Positions 6,620-13,385 of a DNA stretch of 27,487 bases are shown in pieces. A program made the translations under genes and the position numbers. Positions within the stretch are counted from its first letter, which is position 1, and every line of letters begins with the position of its first letter. Source of the DNA: a virus. The stretch covers positions 1 through 27,487 of IMG/VR virus record IMGVR_UViG_3300042398_000629; one strand, given 5' to 3'. Below the pieces are notes generated by a model. That model made no database searches. It had not been told where the DNA came from and saw nothing but the letters and a program-made list of their open reading frames with translations.

Positions 6620-7585
6620 ATGAAAAATAAATTTGTATTAACTGAAGAAGAATCTAAAAGGATTCTTTCACTACATAAGAAAAAAATTAATGAAGAAAGA
6701 CAAGAGGTAGATGAACTCGATACAGATCTTGGTGGTTGGACCGCTGCGGGTGCTGGTGGAGGTGCCGCTGCTGGTGCAGGAGTAGGGTTTATGGTTGGTG
6801 GACCTGCCGGTGCTGCGATTGGTGCTGTGATAGGTGCTGTTGGTGGTAGTATTGTTGGTTATGTTGCGAACGCAGATGGAAATCCTCAACAAATTGTTAA
6901 GAAAACACTTGTAAAATGTCGTACCGATAAGAAAATGTTTACAAAACCAACAAAATCAAAGGCAAGATTACAAGCGATTGCTGGTGATATTAGAAAAGCA
7001 CTTTCAGGGTGGGGATGGACAAATTTAGAGGACCTACAACGAGCGATTTCTAGTTGTGATACACTTGTGGATTTTTGTAATGTTTCATACATATATTACA
7101 ACATTAATGGTGAAACATTATTTACCGCTTTAGACGGTGATTTAGATGCGAATGAAGAGTGGACAAAATATGTTTTAGTACCATTAAAAAGATTAGCTAA
7201 AAATACTAAAGTAATACCACCAACACCGGTAAAAACTGATTGTAAAGATATTATTAAAAGTTTCACTGATGATGGGTATACACAAATTACTCTTGAGAGA
7301 TATCGTGAATTAGAAGGTGACAAAACTAGAATTAGAAAATACAAATATTGTCCGGCAACTAATAAAAATTTACATTTCGCAAAACTTACAGGAACTCAAA
7401 CAGGACCACCTAAACCAACACCTATTGTTACTGGTGGTGGAGGCGGTGATAACAACAACAACAATAACAATACCAACCAACAAGATGTACCTCAAGATGT
7501 TGACGTTATTAATCCATTTGGACAAGGTGGTGAACAAGAAGTACAAAGAATTACTGTAGATGATAAAATTTATTCTGAATTGTAA
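6620..7585 (+). CDS. Glycine-zipper protein with capsid-targeting-like N-terminus
   Basis: A 321-residue protein in four parts. (1) Residues 1-26: MKNKFVLTEEESKRILSLHK then KKINEE. This motif recurs in three nearby genes and contains an I-N-E tripeptide, the kind of site cut by T4-type prohead protease. (2) Residues 38-80: a long Gly/Ala-rich hydrophobic region (GAGGGAAAGAGVGFMVGG and following), a glycine zipper expected to insert in membranes. (3) A body of about 170 residues with several cysteines (CRTDKK, SSCDTLVDFC, YKYCPAT). (4) A GGGGGD and Asn-rich linker, then a C-terminal tail VINPFGQGGE...YSEL shared with the next gene. I infer an internal, possibly injected, virion protein. It follows a terminator and starts a three-gene unit. 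Exact function unknown. Confidence 0.85.
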   Translation: MKNKFVLTEEESKRILSLHKKKINEERQEVDELDTDLGGWTAAGAGGGAAAGAGVGFMVGGPAGAAIGAVIGAVGGSIVGYVANADGNPQQIVKKTLVKCRTDKKMFTKPTKSKARLQAIAGDIRKALSGWGWTNLEDLQRAISSCDTLVDFCNVSYIYYNINGETLFTALDGDLDANEEWTKYVLVPLKRLAKNTKVIPPTPVKTDCKDIIKSFTDDGYTQITLERYRELEGDKTRIRKYKYCPATNKNLHFAKLTGTQTGPPKPTPIVTGGGGGDNNNNNNNTNQQDVPQDVDVINPFGQGGEQEVQRITVDDKIYSEL

Positions 7586-7588
7586 TAA

Positions 7589-8572
7589 ATGATGCGAAAG
7601 TTAAATTTGATAGAAGGGGAAACCCAAAGAATATTGTCACTACATAAATCGGCAGTATTAAAAGAGAGTAGAAACTTAATCAATGAAGAGTCTTATAAAC
7701 TAACTTTAATAAAAAGAGACGGATATAATTCTGGAGTCCTTAAAAAAAACCTTAATACTAGTTCCTTCAAGGTTACGCAAAGTAATAAATATTATGTTGA
7801 AGGTGAAGTTAAAGTAAAAGAAGGGGGTGGTAGTAATTTTAGATTTGATTGTAAACGACCTCAAATAATGACCTTAACAACTGATCAAGTTAATGGTTCG
7901 GAATATGAGGTGAATGACAAACTCACAAGTGTTATAAAATGGTATTGTGCTGGAAAACCAAGTAAGAATAACGCAGGTGGAGGAAAAGGAACATCTGATA
8001 ACAACACCCCAAACAGTACTAAATATACTTTAGGAAGTGAACATAAGTTGTATGCTAGTAACAACAAAGCGGTTTTGAAGGTGTTGAAACAATCAACGAT
8101 GAACTTTTATCCTGAAAAAAACGGCGCAACACTGAAGGCTACGTTCTTGAGTGATAATAAAACTGATTTAAATGTTTGGTATAATTGCGGAACTGGTAAA
8201 TTTTCAGCAAAAAACATATTACCTGTAATTGATCCCACAACAAATCAAACCATACCTGCTGGTCAGAAAACATTCACTTATTATACCGACAAACCATTCA
8301 GAGAGTTCCTACAGAAAAAATGTGAAATATTGAAAAAAGGATCGAAAACAGAAACATCACCTGATGGTACTGATTCAGAAAGTTCTGATGGCACTGTTTA
8401 TACCGGTGGTGGAGGTGGTAATGGGCAAACATACCCATTTGACTACCAAACCGTAGCGAATGCAATCCAACAGAAGTTCCCTGATGATGATGTGGTAAAT
8501 CCATTTGGTCAGGGTAATGAAGCAGAAACCCAATTAGTTAATGTAACTGCCGATATGTATAGTGGATTATAA
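7589..8572 (+). CDS. Paralogue of the 6620 protein, same N- and C-terminal modules
   Basis: A 327-residue protein three bases downstream of the previous gene. Its start, MMRKLNLIEGETQRILSLHK, shares RILSLHK with its neighbour and is followed by two possible L/I-x-E sites (VLKE and LINE, before residue 35). Its end, VVNPFGQGNEAETQ...YSGL, matches the neighbour's tail, again after a Gly-rich linker (GGGGGNG). The middle is different: no glycine zipper, mainly predicted beta strands, with pairs of cysteines (FDCKRPQ, WYCAGK, YNCGTG, KKCEIL). The common ends with different middles suggest that the ends are targeting or assembly tags. I infer a packaged or structural virion protein. ATG at 7592 is an alternative start. 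Confidence 0.85.
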   Translation: MMRKLNLIEGETQRILSLHKSAVLKESRNLINEESYKLTLIKRDGYNSGVLKKNLNTSSFKVTQSNKYYVEGEVKVKEGGGSNFRFDCKRPQIMTLTTDQVNGSEYEVNDKLTSVIKWYCAGKPSKNNAGGGKGTSDNNTPNSTKYTLGSEHKLYASNNKAVLKVLKQSTMNFYPEKNGATLKATFLSDNKTDLNVWYNCGTGKFSAKNILPVIDPTTNQTIPAGQKTFTYYTDKPFREFLQKKCEILKKGSKTETSPDGTDSESSDGTVYTGGGGGNGQTYPFDYQTVANAIQQKFPDDDVVNPFGQGNEAETQLVNVTADMYSGL

Positions 8573-8591
8573 AATTTTAAAAAACAAAAAA

Positions 8592-8801
8592 ATGAAAAAA
8601 ATACAGATAACTGAAGACCAATATAGAAAGATAAAAGATTATATGATTGAAAGTGCGATCTTGAATGAACAAAGTAAACAAGAGGTTACGGACATCCAAA
8701 ACAGATTGAACAAACACTTTAATGCCGGGCTTAAGGTTGATGGTATATCCGGCCCAAAAACAATACAGGCGATTAAACAACATTTAGGTCTTGATGTATA
8801 A
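8592..8801 (+). CDS. Mini peptidoglycan-binding protein with capsid-targeting-like N-terminus
   Basis: A 69-residue protein. The N-terminus MKKIQITEDQYRKIKDYMIE plus SAILNEQ carries the same kind of motif as the two upstream genes and ends in L-N-E. The remaining 45 residues match a peptidoglycan-binding domain of the PG_binding_1 type: EVTDIQNRLNKHF, then LKVDGISGPKTIQAIKQHLG, with the family's hallmark V-D-G-x-x-G-P-x-T. A GTG at 8562 would extend it by 10 residues into the previous gene; ATG at 8592 after an A-rich stretch is preferred. If cut after LNE, the product is almost exactly the wall-binding domain. It is the last gene before a terminator. Confidence 0.85.
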   Translation: MKKIQITEDQYRKIKDYMIESAILNEQSKQEVTDIQNRLNKHFNAGLKVDGISGPKTIQAIKQHLGLDV

Positions 8802-8822
8802 TCAAATTGAAAAAAAAAACAT

Positions 8823-8847
8823 AAGGGAGAATTATCTCCCTTTTTTT
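8823..8847 (+). terminator. Rho-independent terminator
   Basis: Stem AAGGGAGA / TCTCCCTT (8823-8830 and 8835-8842), loop ATTA, then seven T. It closes the 6620-8801 unit. Confidence 0.92.
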
Positions 8848-8863
8848 ATGCCGTTTTTTTTCT

Positions 8864-8871
8864 TACCTTTG
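8864..8871 (+). promoter_or_regulatory. TACCTTTG -7 element, 4 nt before ATG
   Basis: TACCTTTG fits TAnnTTTG and ends exactly 4 bases before the ATG at 8876. No TTG is seen at the expected -33 distance, where the terminator T-run and a second T-run lie. The predicted transcript is nearly leaderless. Confidence 0.65.
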
Positions 8872-8875
8872 TGGT

Positions 8876-9274
8876 ATGAAAACATTATACATAGTTCGTG
8901 GTATACCTGGTAGTGGTAAATCAACATTCGCAAAATCTTTAGGTGGAACACATTTTGAGGCCGACATGTTTTTTATGAAAGACGGCGAGTACAAATATGA
9001 TATGTTTAAAATCAAAGAAGCTCATAAGTGGTGTCAAGATAGTGTGAACACTGCGATGATCATGAACAACACTGCGGGTCTGAATGAGACTATTGTTGTG
9101 TCAAACACATTCACACAGGAGTGGGAAATGGAACCATACTTCAAAATGGCAGAACTAAACGAGTACAGAGTATTTTCAATCATAGTGGAAAATAGACACG
9201 GTGGAGTGAATGAACACAATGTTCCTGAAGAAGTATTAACTAAAATGCGTGAGCGTTTTGAAATAAAATTATGA
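8876..9274 (+). CDS. P-loop kinase (polynucleotide-kinase-like AAA_33 type)
   Basis: A 132-residue nucleotide-binding protein. MKTLYIVRGIPGSGKSTFAK has a Walker A motif GIPGSGKS at 9-16, and FEADMFFM near residue 32 fits the Asp region of zeta-toxin and polynucleotide-kinase-like P-loop kinases. VVSNTFTQEWEM is the typical strand after the kinase helix. It is shorter than full T4 Pnk and has no phosphatase domain, but its stop overlaps the start of a calcineurin-like phosphoesterase, so kinase and phosphatase could act together on RNA or DNA ends. The substrate is inference. Transcription probably starts at the adjacent TACCTTTG promoter. Confidence 0.88.
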   Translation: MKTLYIVRGIPGSGKSTFAKSLGGTHFEADMFFMKDGEYKYDMFKIKEAHKWCQDSVNTAMIMNNTAGLNETIVVSNTFTQEWEMEPYFKMAELNEYRVFSIIVENRHGGVNEHNVPEEVLTKMRERFEIKL

Positions 9275-9927
9275 TGAAATTTGATAAATTAATGACAAGT
9301 GGTATTGTGTGGATCACATCTGATACTCACTACCATCACAAAAATATTTGTCGTGGAGTTACAAACTGGCGTACACAAGACGGTAAAATACCGGTAAGTT
9401 CAACACGAGATTTCCAAGACCTTGATGAAATGGATGCTGCGATCATAAACAACATCAACTCAAAGGTTGGTCAGGACGATACCTTAATTCACTTGGGTGA
9501 TGTTGCTTTTGGTGGGTTTGATAAATTAGAGCAGTTTTTAGATCGTTTGATCTGTAAAAACATCTACTTGGTTTTAGGTAACCATGATCACCACATTAAA
9601 AATGACAGATCATTTATTAAAGACCGATTCATGTCAGTCCAAAATTATTTGGAGGTAAACATAGATGATGAAAACTTTGTCTTATGTCATTACCCATTAC
9701 AGAGTTGGCATGGTCTTAATAAAGGTGTCATCCATCTTCACGGACATGTTCACTTATCCGCTCAGAATAAGTGGGGTAATGGAAAACGATTAGATGTTGG
9801 TATGGATGGTAATAATATGCAACCATATAAAATTACGGAGATTGTTCATATGATGGATCGTCGTGAGATTGGTTCAGATATGAGTAATGATCACCACATG
9901 GATGATTTAGTTGGGGTTGTAGGTTAA
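9271..9927 (+). CDS. Calcineurin-like metallophosphoesterase
   Basis: All metallophosphoesterase motifs are present in order: SDTHYHH (17-23), HLGDVAFGG (74-82), LGNHDH (102-107), CHYP (139-142) and HLHGHVH (155-161), giving the ligands for a two-metal centre. At 218 residues it is a single-domain enzyme with an acidic, His-rich tail. It overlaps the kinase gene (ATGA at 9271-9274); ATG at 9274 is an equal alternative. Kinase and phosphoesterase together recall the two end-healing domains of bacterial Pnkp, but general nucleotide phosphoesterase activity is also possible. A 12-bp near-perfect inverted repeat (9910-9921 with 9930-9941) spans the stop codon. Confidence 0.93.
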   Translation: MMKFDKLMTSGIVWITSDTHYHHKNICRGVTNWRTQDGKIPVSSTRDFQDLDEMDAAIINNINSKVGQDDTLIHLGDVAFGGFDKLEQFLDRLICKNIYLVLGNHDHHIKNDRSFIKDRFMSVQNYLEVNIDDENFVLCHYPLQSWHGLNKGVIHLHGHVHLSAQNKWGNGKRLDVGMDGNNMQPYKITEIVHMMDRREIGSDMSNDHHMDDLVGVVG

Positions 9928-9941
9928 ATTACAACTCCAAC
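9910..9941 (+). terminator. Stem-loop at the 3' end of the phosphoesterase gene
   Basis: GTTGGGGTTGTA (9910-9921) pairs with TACAACTCCAAC (9930-9941) with one G-T wobble and an 8-base loop. No T-run follows, so this may be a 3' stabilising hairpin or weak terminator. Confidence 0.5.
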
Positions 9942-9953
9942 ATATTTATTAGT

Positions 9954-11183
9954 ATGAAAAACATTCTTATTACTGAAAATCAATTACGATTAATTACTGA
10001 GGCTTTAGGTGTTCCTGACTCAATTCTTAATATTGCTGAAGAGGTTTTTGTTATGATTTCTCTACACCTTAAATCAATTACTGAAAAGGAAGATGAATAT
10101 GTATTTCACAATTATCCTAATTACGAAATAGGTGGTAAGAAAAAAATCAAAATTGAAGAAATTGAAACAACAATAAATATTGAGCACTTCCCACAACACA
10201 CCGGAAAACCTGAGATTTTATCAATGGGAATGGGGCAGAGTTTCCATTTTGATAGAGATGTGAAATTGAAAAAAATTGTACCATCGGTAATTGCTGAATT
10301 AGAAGTTACTTTTGTTGTTGGTGATGAGTGGGAACCTGAGGATCTATATTGGGTATATGTTAAGGGAAAAGACAAACACTTACCTGCTATTGCTCACGAA
10401 CTAAAACACAAGTATGACAAACAAGTTAAAGAGTTAGATTTAATAGGTCGTGATGCTGAATATCAAACTACACAACGATATGGTAATTTTGGTATACCTG
10501 CGATAGATCATAAATTTATGAGGTATTTGTATTATGCTCACATGACGGAAAACTTGGTTAGACCGGTTGAAATTGCTTCTGAAATGAGACTTAATAATGT
10601 AACCAAGTCACAATTTTATAAGTTCTTAACTAACAACAGAGTTTACCAAGAATTACAAGAGATTAAAAACTTTACCTTTGAAGACTTCGTACGAATGATC
10701 GGAGAAAGTATGGGTAGAGTAGATGCTCTTTTAGATCATTTCGGTGACGATACGTCAAATATGACTGATGACGAAAAAATCAAAAGAGTCTTAGAGTTGG
10801 TGTACATCAACTTAGTTAACAACAAGATGGAGATTTTTATGGATATGACTACTAATCGTAGAGAAGAATTAGAAAACCAATTAAGACAAATGATGGGACA
10901 ACCCGTTGACCCCATGAAAGGTGACATAGGTGACGTTAGAAAGAAGTTCTTCAACTACATTACTAAATTCAGAGACAAACCGATAGAGTTCTTCAAATCT
11001 GAAATCGAGAATTTAAATTACACCGCAAACAAAATATTGAAACGAATTTCTAAATTATATGCTATGGCTCAAGACGATGTACAAGTATCGGAATCAATTA
11101 TTAATTGGGAACTTCACCAACAATTAATGGAGAAAAAATACGGTAAAAGAAAAATAGAGACTGAGATAAGGTATAAGCGTTAA
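9954..11183 (+). CDS. HExxH zinc-metallopeptidase-like protein with capsid-targeting-like N-terminus
   Basis: A 409-residue protein. It starts MKNILITENQLRLITEALG, the same kind of motif as the genes at 6620-8801, with a possible cleavage site after L-I-T-E (residue 16). AIAHELKHKYDK contains HELKH (148-152), the HExxH zinc-peptidase signature. About 55 residues later ENLVRPVEIASEMR (199-212) resembles the segment that supplies a third Glu ligand in such enzymes (E206 is the candidate). The C-terminal half is helical and charged and may bind a partner. No signal peptide. I infer a packaged protease that is delivered into the host, or that acts during assembly. The metallopeptidase call rests on the motif and its setting. 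Confidence 0.75.
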   Translation: MKNILITENQLRLITEALGVPDSILNIAEEVFVMISLHLKSITEKEDEYVFHNYPNYEIGGKKKIKIEEIETTINIEHFPQHTGKPEILSMGMGQSFHFDRDVKLKKIVPSVIAELEVTFVVGDEWEPEDLYWVYVKGKDKHLPAIAHELKHKYDKQVKELDLIGRDAEYQTTQRYGNFGIPAIDHKFMRYLYYAHMTENLVRPVEIASEMRLNNVTKSQFYKFLTNNRVYQELQEIKNFTFEDFVRMIGESMGRVDALLDHFGDDTSNMTDDEKIKRVLELVYINLVNNKMEIFMDMTTNRREELENQLRQMMGQPVDPMKGDIGDVRKKFFNYITKFRDKPIEFFKSEIENLNYTANKILKRISKLYAMAQDDVQVSESIINWELHQQLMEKKYGKRKIETEIRYKR

Positions 11184-11220
11184 CCTTTATTTAGTTGTTA
11201 TTTTTCTCTATATTATTGAT

Positions 11221-11586
11221 ATGAGAAAAATAATATTACTAATAACATTAATCATAATGTTCTCATTCACTCAAAGTGAAAGTCAAAAAGGTACGGCATC
11301 TTACTACGGTCAAAACTATACAGGTAGATTAACTGCGTCAGGAGAACGATTCCACAGAGATAGTTTATTTGCAGCTCACAAGACTTATAAGTTTGGTTCA
11401 TTAGTTAGGGTTACAAACCTTAAGAACGACTCTGTTAGGTATGTTAAAATTAACGATAGATTACCTAAATCCTCAAGACATATCATTGATCTCTCCTATG
11501 GTACCGCAAAACAACTCAACTTTATTAAATCTGGTATTACCACGGTAACGATAGAGGTTGTAGGATCATTACCAATTAAAAAATAA
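11221..11586 (+). CDS. RlpA-like double-psi beta-barrel protein, secreted
   Basis: MRKIILLITLIIMFSFTQSESQ is a signal peptide without a lipobox, so the protein should be exported. The mature part, about 100 residues, is an RlpA-type double-psi beta-barrel: KGTASYYG, TASGERF, AAHKTYKFGSLVRVTNL, INDRLP and IIDLSYGTAKQL in order. The acidic and His residues tied to lytic transglycosylase activity in RlpA (Glu in SGE, His in AAH, Asp in NDR) are all present; NDRGP is changed to NDRLP. It has no SPOR domain. It probably cleaves or remodels peptidoglycan in the periplasm, at lysis or entry. The upstream TATATTAT is only a poor promoter match. Confidence 0.9.
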   Translation: MRKIILLITLIIMFSFTQSESQKGTASYYGQNYTGRLTASGERFHRDSLFAAHKTYKFGSLVRVTNLKNDSVRYVKINDRLPKSSRHIIDLSYGTAKQLNFIKSGITTVTIEVVGSLPIKK

Positions 11587-11588
11587 TT

Positions 11589-11619
11589 TTGTTTTAATAG
11601 AAAAGTTTTCTTATATTTG
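11589..11619 (+). promoter_or_regulatory. Bacteroidota-type promoter, 4 nt before ATG
   Basis: TTG (11589-11591), 20 bases, then TATATTTG (11612-11619), ending exactly 4 bases before the ATG at 11624. Both elements match, so this is one of the three best promoters here, and it predicts a nearly leaderless mRNA. Confidence 0.75.
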
Positions 11620-11623
11620 TTCC

Positions 11624-11851
11624 ATGTGGACAACTAAAGAAACTAAAAGAGAATATCGTGGTGTTGAGATCGTCAAGTATGAAGGATCCAAGATGAAGGA
11701 TTTTTTCCGAAAAAAAGACCCAAGAACATTCCAAAGTGGAGATAGTAAGTTCACTAAATGGCATTCCTACGAAGTAAACATCGAGGGGGTAAAATACCAA
11801 TTTGATAAATTGAAAGATGCTAAGGAACTTATAGACCTCAAGTTGAAATGA
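11624..11851 (+). CDS. Small basic hypothetical protein, 75 aa
   Basis: A 75-residue Lys/Arg-rich protein with no signal peptide or membrane segment. It has a short beta-rich core (YRGVEIVKYEG, WHSYEVNIEGVKYQFD) and a helical end. A clear promoter lies 4 bases before the ATG, and the TGA overlaps the next ATG at 11848, so it leads a run of small genes. No family recognised. Confidence 0.75.
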   Translation: MWTTKETKREYRGVEIVKYEGSKMKDFFRKKDPRTFQSGDSKFTKWHSYEVNIEGVKYQFDKLKDAKELIDLKLK

Positions 11852-12039
11852 AGAAACCCTGTAAGGAATGTCCACACTCCATTCGTAATCGTCACAATGA
11901 TATGATTGTTGATTTCGGTCGTAGGACTGGTAAAAAACATAATTGTCATATGACAGAAGGTGTGAAGGATTTATGGAATGTTACAGATAAAAAATTAGAA
12001 TGTTATGGTTCAAAGAGAGATAATTTACGGAGTGTGTGA
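11848..12039 (+). CDS. Small Cys-rich protein, DUF6283-like
   Basis: A 63-residue protein with a likely zinc site: PCKECPHS (Cys5, Cys8), HNCHMT in the middle and ECYGSK near the end. The C-x2-C-P start and later H-x-C-H and C resemble DUF6283-type phage and bacterial proteins; the assignment is tentative and no activity is known. It overlaps the upstream stop by 4 bases. The next reading frame begins inside its last 35 bases. Confidence 0.7.
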   Translation: MKKPCKECPHSIRNRHNDMIVDFGRRTGKKHNCHMTEGVKDLWNVTDKKLECYGSKRDNLRSV

Positions 12040-12226
12040 TAAGACAGGGTCTTGTGATTCATATTTTGGGTTCTTCAAAACCAAAGAAGATGCTGAACAC
12101 GAAGTCCAAGTACAAGCAAATAGACTCAAAGAAGACTTGGGTTGGTTAGATATACAAATACAATCTGATAGAGCCTTGATGAACGGTAAATCAGTGGTAG
12201 TAATTCATTCATACGTATTAAGATGA
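12005..12226 (+). CDS. Hypothetical protein, paralogue of the 15455 protein
   Basis: A 73-residue protein. Its core IYGVCDKTGSCDSYFGFFK, followed by DAEHE, closely matches IYGVYDRT...CDDYFGYFK and DARTE in the 15455 product, and both end in IH followed by a few residues and R (VIHSYVLR, IIHPILVR). The two are full-length paralogues. The start at 12005 overlaps the Cys-rich gene by 35 bases; no other ATG precedes the conserved core. The TGA overlaps the next ATG at 12223. Function unknown. Confidence 0.75.
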   Translation: MVQREIIYGVCDKTGSCDSYFGFFKTKEDAEHEVQVQANRLKEDLGWLDIQIQSDRALMNGKSVVVIHSYVLR

Positions 12227-12585
12227 AAAAAATAGAAACAAAATTTGGAACCTATATGGAAAGAGAAAATGATCCTACAAAATTGACGGGTGATAAGATC
12301 AAGGTATTTGTAGAAAGACTAAAAAAACTTGGAATTGAAATTAAACTTCAGGGTAACTTCCCTTGGGTTTATATTGATGAAATTTGTGGTATCAAAGTGA
12401 AAGAGAAATTATACGGAAATCACGGATTTACTTTGATATTTCTACCTGGTAGACTCGATAGCCCACCATCAGAGTTTACCGATATTACAGAGACCTTCAA
12501 ACTAATACGAAAGTATAATAGAGAAGCATTATTAATTCAGATGATGAGGGATTCTGAAAGAGACGGATTGTATGACATTGAATGA
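12223..12585 (+). CDS. Conserved phage hypothetical protein, 120 aa
   Basis: A 120-residue soluble protein. The centre, LQGNFPWVYIDEICGIKVKEK then GNHGFTLIFLPGR, is a pattern I associate with phage hypotheticals in Bacteroidota. The C-terminus is helical and charged. It overlaps both neighbours, by 4 bases upstream and 14 bases downstream. No catalytic motif seen. Confidence 0.8.
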   Translation: MKKIETKFGTYMERENDPTKLTGDKIKVFVERLKKLGIEIKLQGNFPWVYIDEICGIKVKEKLYGNHGFTLIFLPGRLDSPPSEFTDITETFKLIRKYNREALLIQMMRDSERDGLYDIE

Positions 12586-12961
12586 GTTAAGGGTGGGTAG
12601 TATTGTGACCCACCCACTTTTCGGAACACCAACTAATGTTAAAGCGATTGCCTTTAACGGACTTTATATTGGAACCAAAGATGGTTTACCTCTTCACATT
12701 GACGACTTCAAACCGGTTGAAATAACGGATGAGGTTTTGGAATTACTTCATTTTATTAAGATGAAAGACGCCGCACCTGGTATTGGTGAGTTTGATTGGT
12801 GGGAGACGGATGACATATCGTTAACTCATATACATAAAGGTTTGTATGGTATTGAGGGGTTAAGTGGTATTAAACCAATGAAATATGTTCACGAATTACA
12901 AAATGTGTATTTTGTGATAACAGGAAAAGAATTAAATACAAAAAAAATATTATATTTGTAA
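12572..12961 (+). CDS. Conserved Bacteroidota/phage hypothetical protein, 129 aa
   Basis: A 129-residue protein. The N-terminal half, LRVGSIVTHPLFG then a beta-rich stretch to DDFKPVEIT, is followed by ITDEVLELLHFIKMK. The C-terminal KYVHELQNVYFVITGKEL matches a tail (VHxLQNxYFxLTGxEL) that recurs in proteins of Bacteroidota genomes and their mobile elements. This supports the host assignment, but no function is known. The last codons contain the TATATTTG element of the next gene. Confidence 0.8.
   Translation: MTLNELRVGSIVTHPLFGTPTNVKAIAFNGLYIGTKDGLPLHIDDFKPVEITDEVLELLHFIKMKDAAPGIGEFDWWETDDISLTHIHKGLYGIEGLSGIKPMKYVHELQNVYFVITGKELNTKKILYL
12951..12958 (+). promoter_or_regulatory. TATATTTG -7 element, 5 nt before ATG
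   Basis: TATATTTG matches the consensus and lies inside the 3' end of the preceding gene, ending 5 bases before the ATG at 12964. No TTG is seen 17-23 bases upstream. It could give the receiver-like gene its own start, but the coding constraint makes chance possible. Confidence 0.5.
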
Positions 12962-12963
12962 AA

Positions 12964-13374
12964 ATGGAAAAAGTAAAAATTTATTTAGATGATGTAAGAA
13001 CACCCGTTGATCCAAGTTGGATAGTTGTTCGTTCTTACGATGAGTTCGTGAGTAAGGTAAATGAAATTGGTTTAGAAAATATTGAACTAATTTCTTTTGA
13101 CCACGACTTGGGTGATAGTGCTATGAAAGAATGGTTACATGGTGTTGTTAGAAACTATGAAATCAACTATGATAACATCACCGAAAAGACTGGTATGGAT
13201 TGTACCAAGTGGTTGGTAAATCAGTGGATGGATGGTAAACCTATTGTTAGAGTTGTTGTTCACTCAGCAAACGCTATCGGATCGGCTAACATGATGGGTT
13301 ACATTAACAACTATAAACACATAAACCGTTTACCTCAAGATTGTGATAGAATATTTTGGGAACACACCGTATAA
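12964..13374 (+). CDS. Cyclic-phosphate-processing receiver-like (cREC) protein
   Basis: A 136-residue receiver-like protein. KIYLDDVRTPVDPSWIVVRS (5-24), SFDHDLGDS (44-52) and VVVHSANAIGSANMMGYI (97-114) are the hallmarks of the cREC domain, which is predicted from gene neighbourhoods to process 2',3'-cyclic phosphates at RNA ends. It lacks any output domain and is not a normal response regulator. An RNA ligase lies 640 bases downstream, which fits a role in RNA repair. The catalytic residues of the family are not proven; the acidic LDD and HDLG and the HSAN histidine are the candidates. Confidence 0.82.
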   Translation: MEKVKIYLDDVRTPVDPSWIVVRSYDEFVSKVNEIGLENIELISFDHDLGDSAMKEWLHGVVRNYEINYDNITEKTGMDCTKWLVNQWMDGKPIVRVVVHSANAIGSANMMGYINNYKHINRLPQDCDRIFWEHTV

Positions 13375-13385
13375 AAAAAATAGTT

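Noticed and set aside
7450-7482. AAC/AAT repeat as a tandem-repeat element
   Set aside because: It is a short low-complexity tract that encodes the Asn-rich linker of the 6620 protein and is not a separate repeat feature.
8562-8591. GTG start for the peptidoglycan-binding miniprotein
   Set aside because: It lies inside the preceding gene and adds DYKILKNKK; the ATG at 8592 gives the MKKIQITE start that matches the three related proteins.
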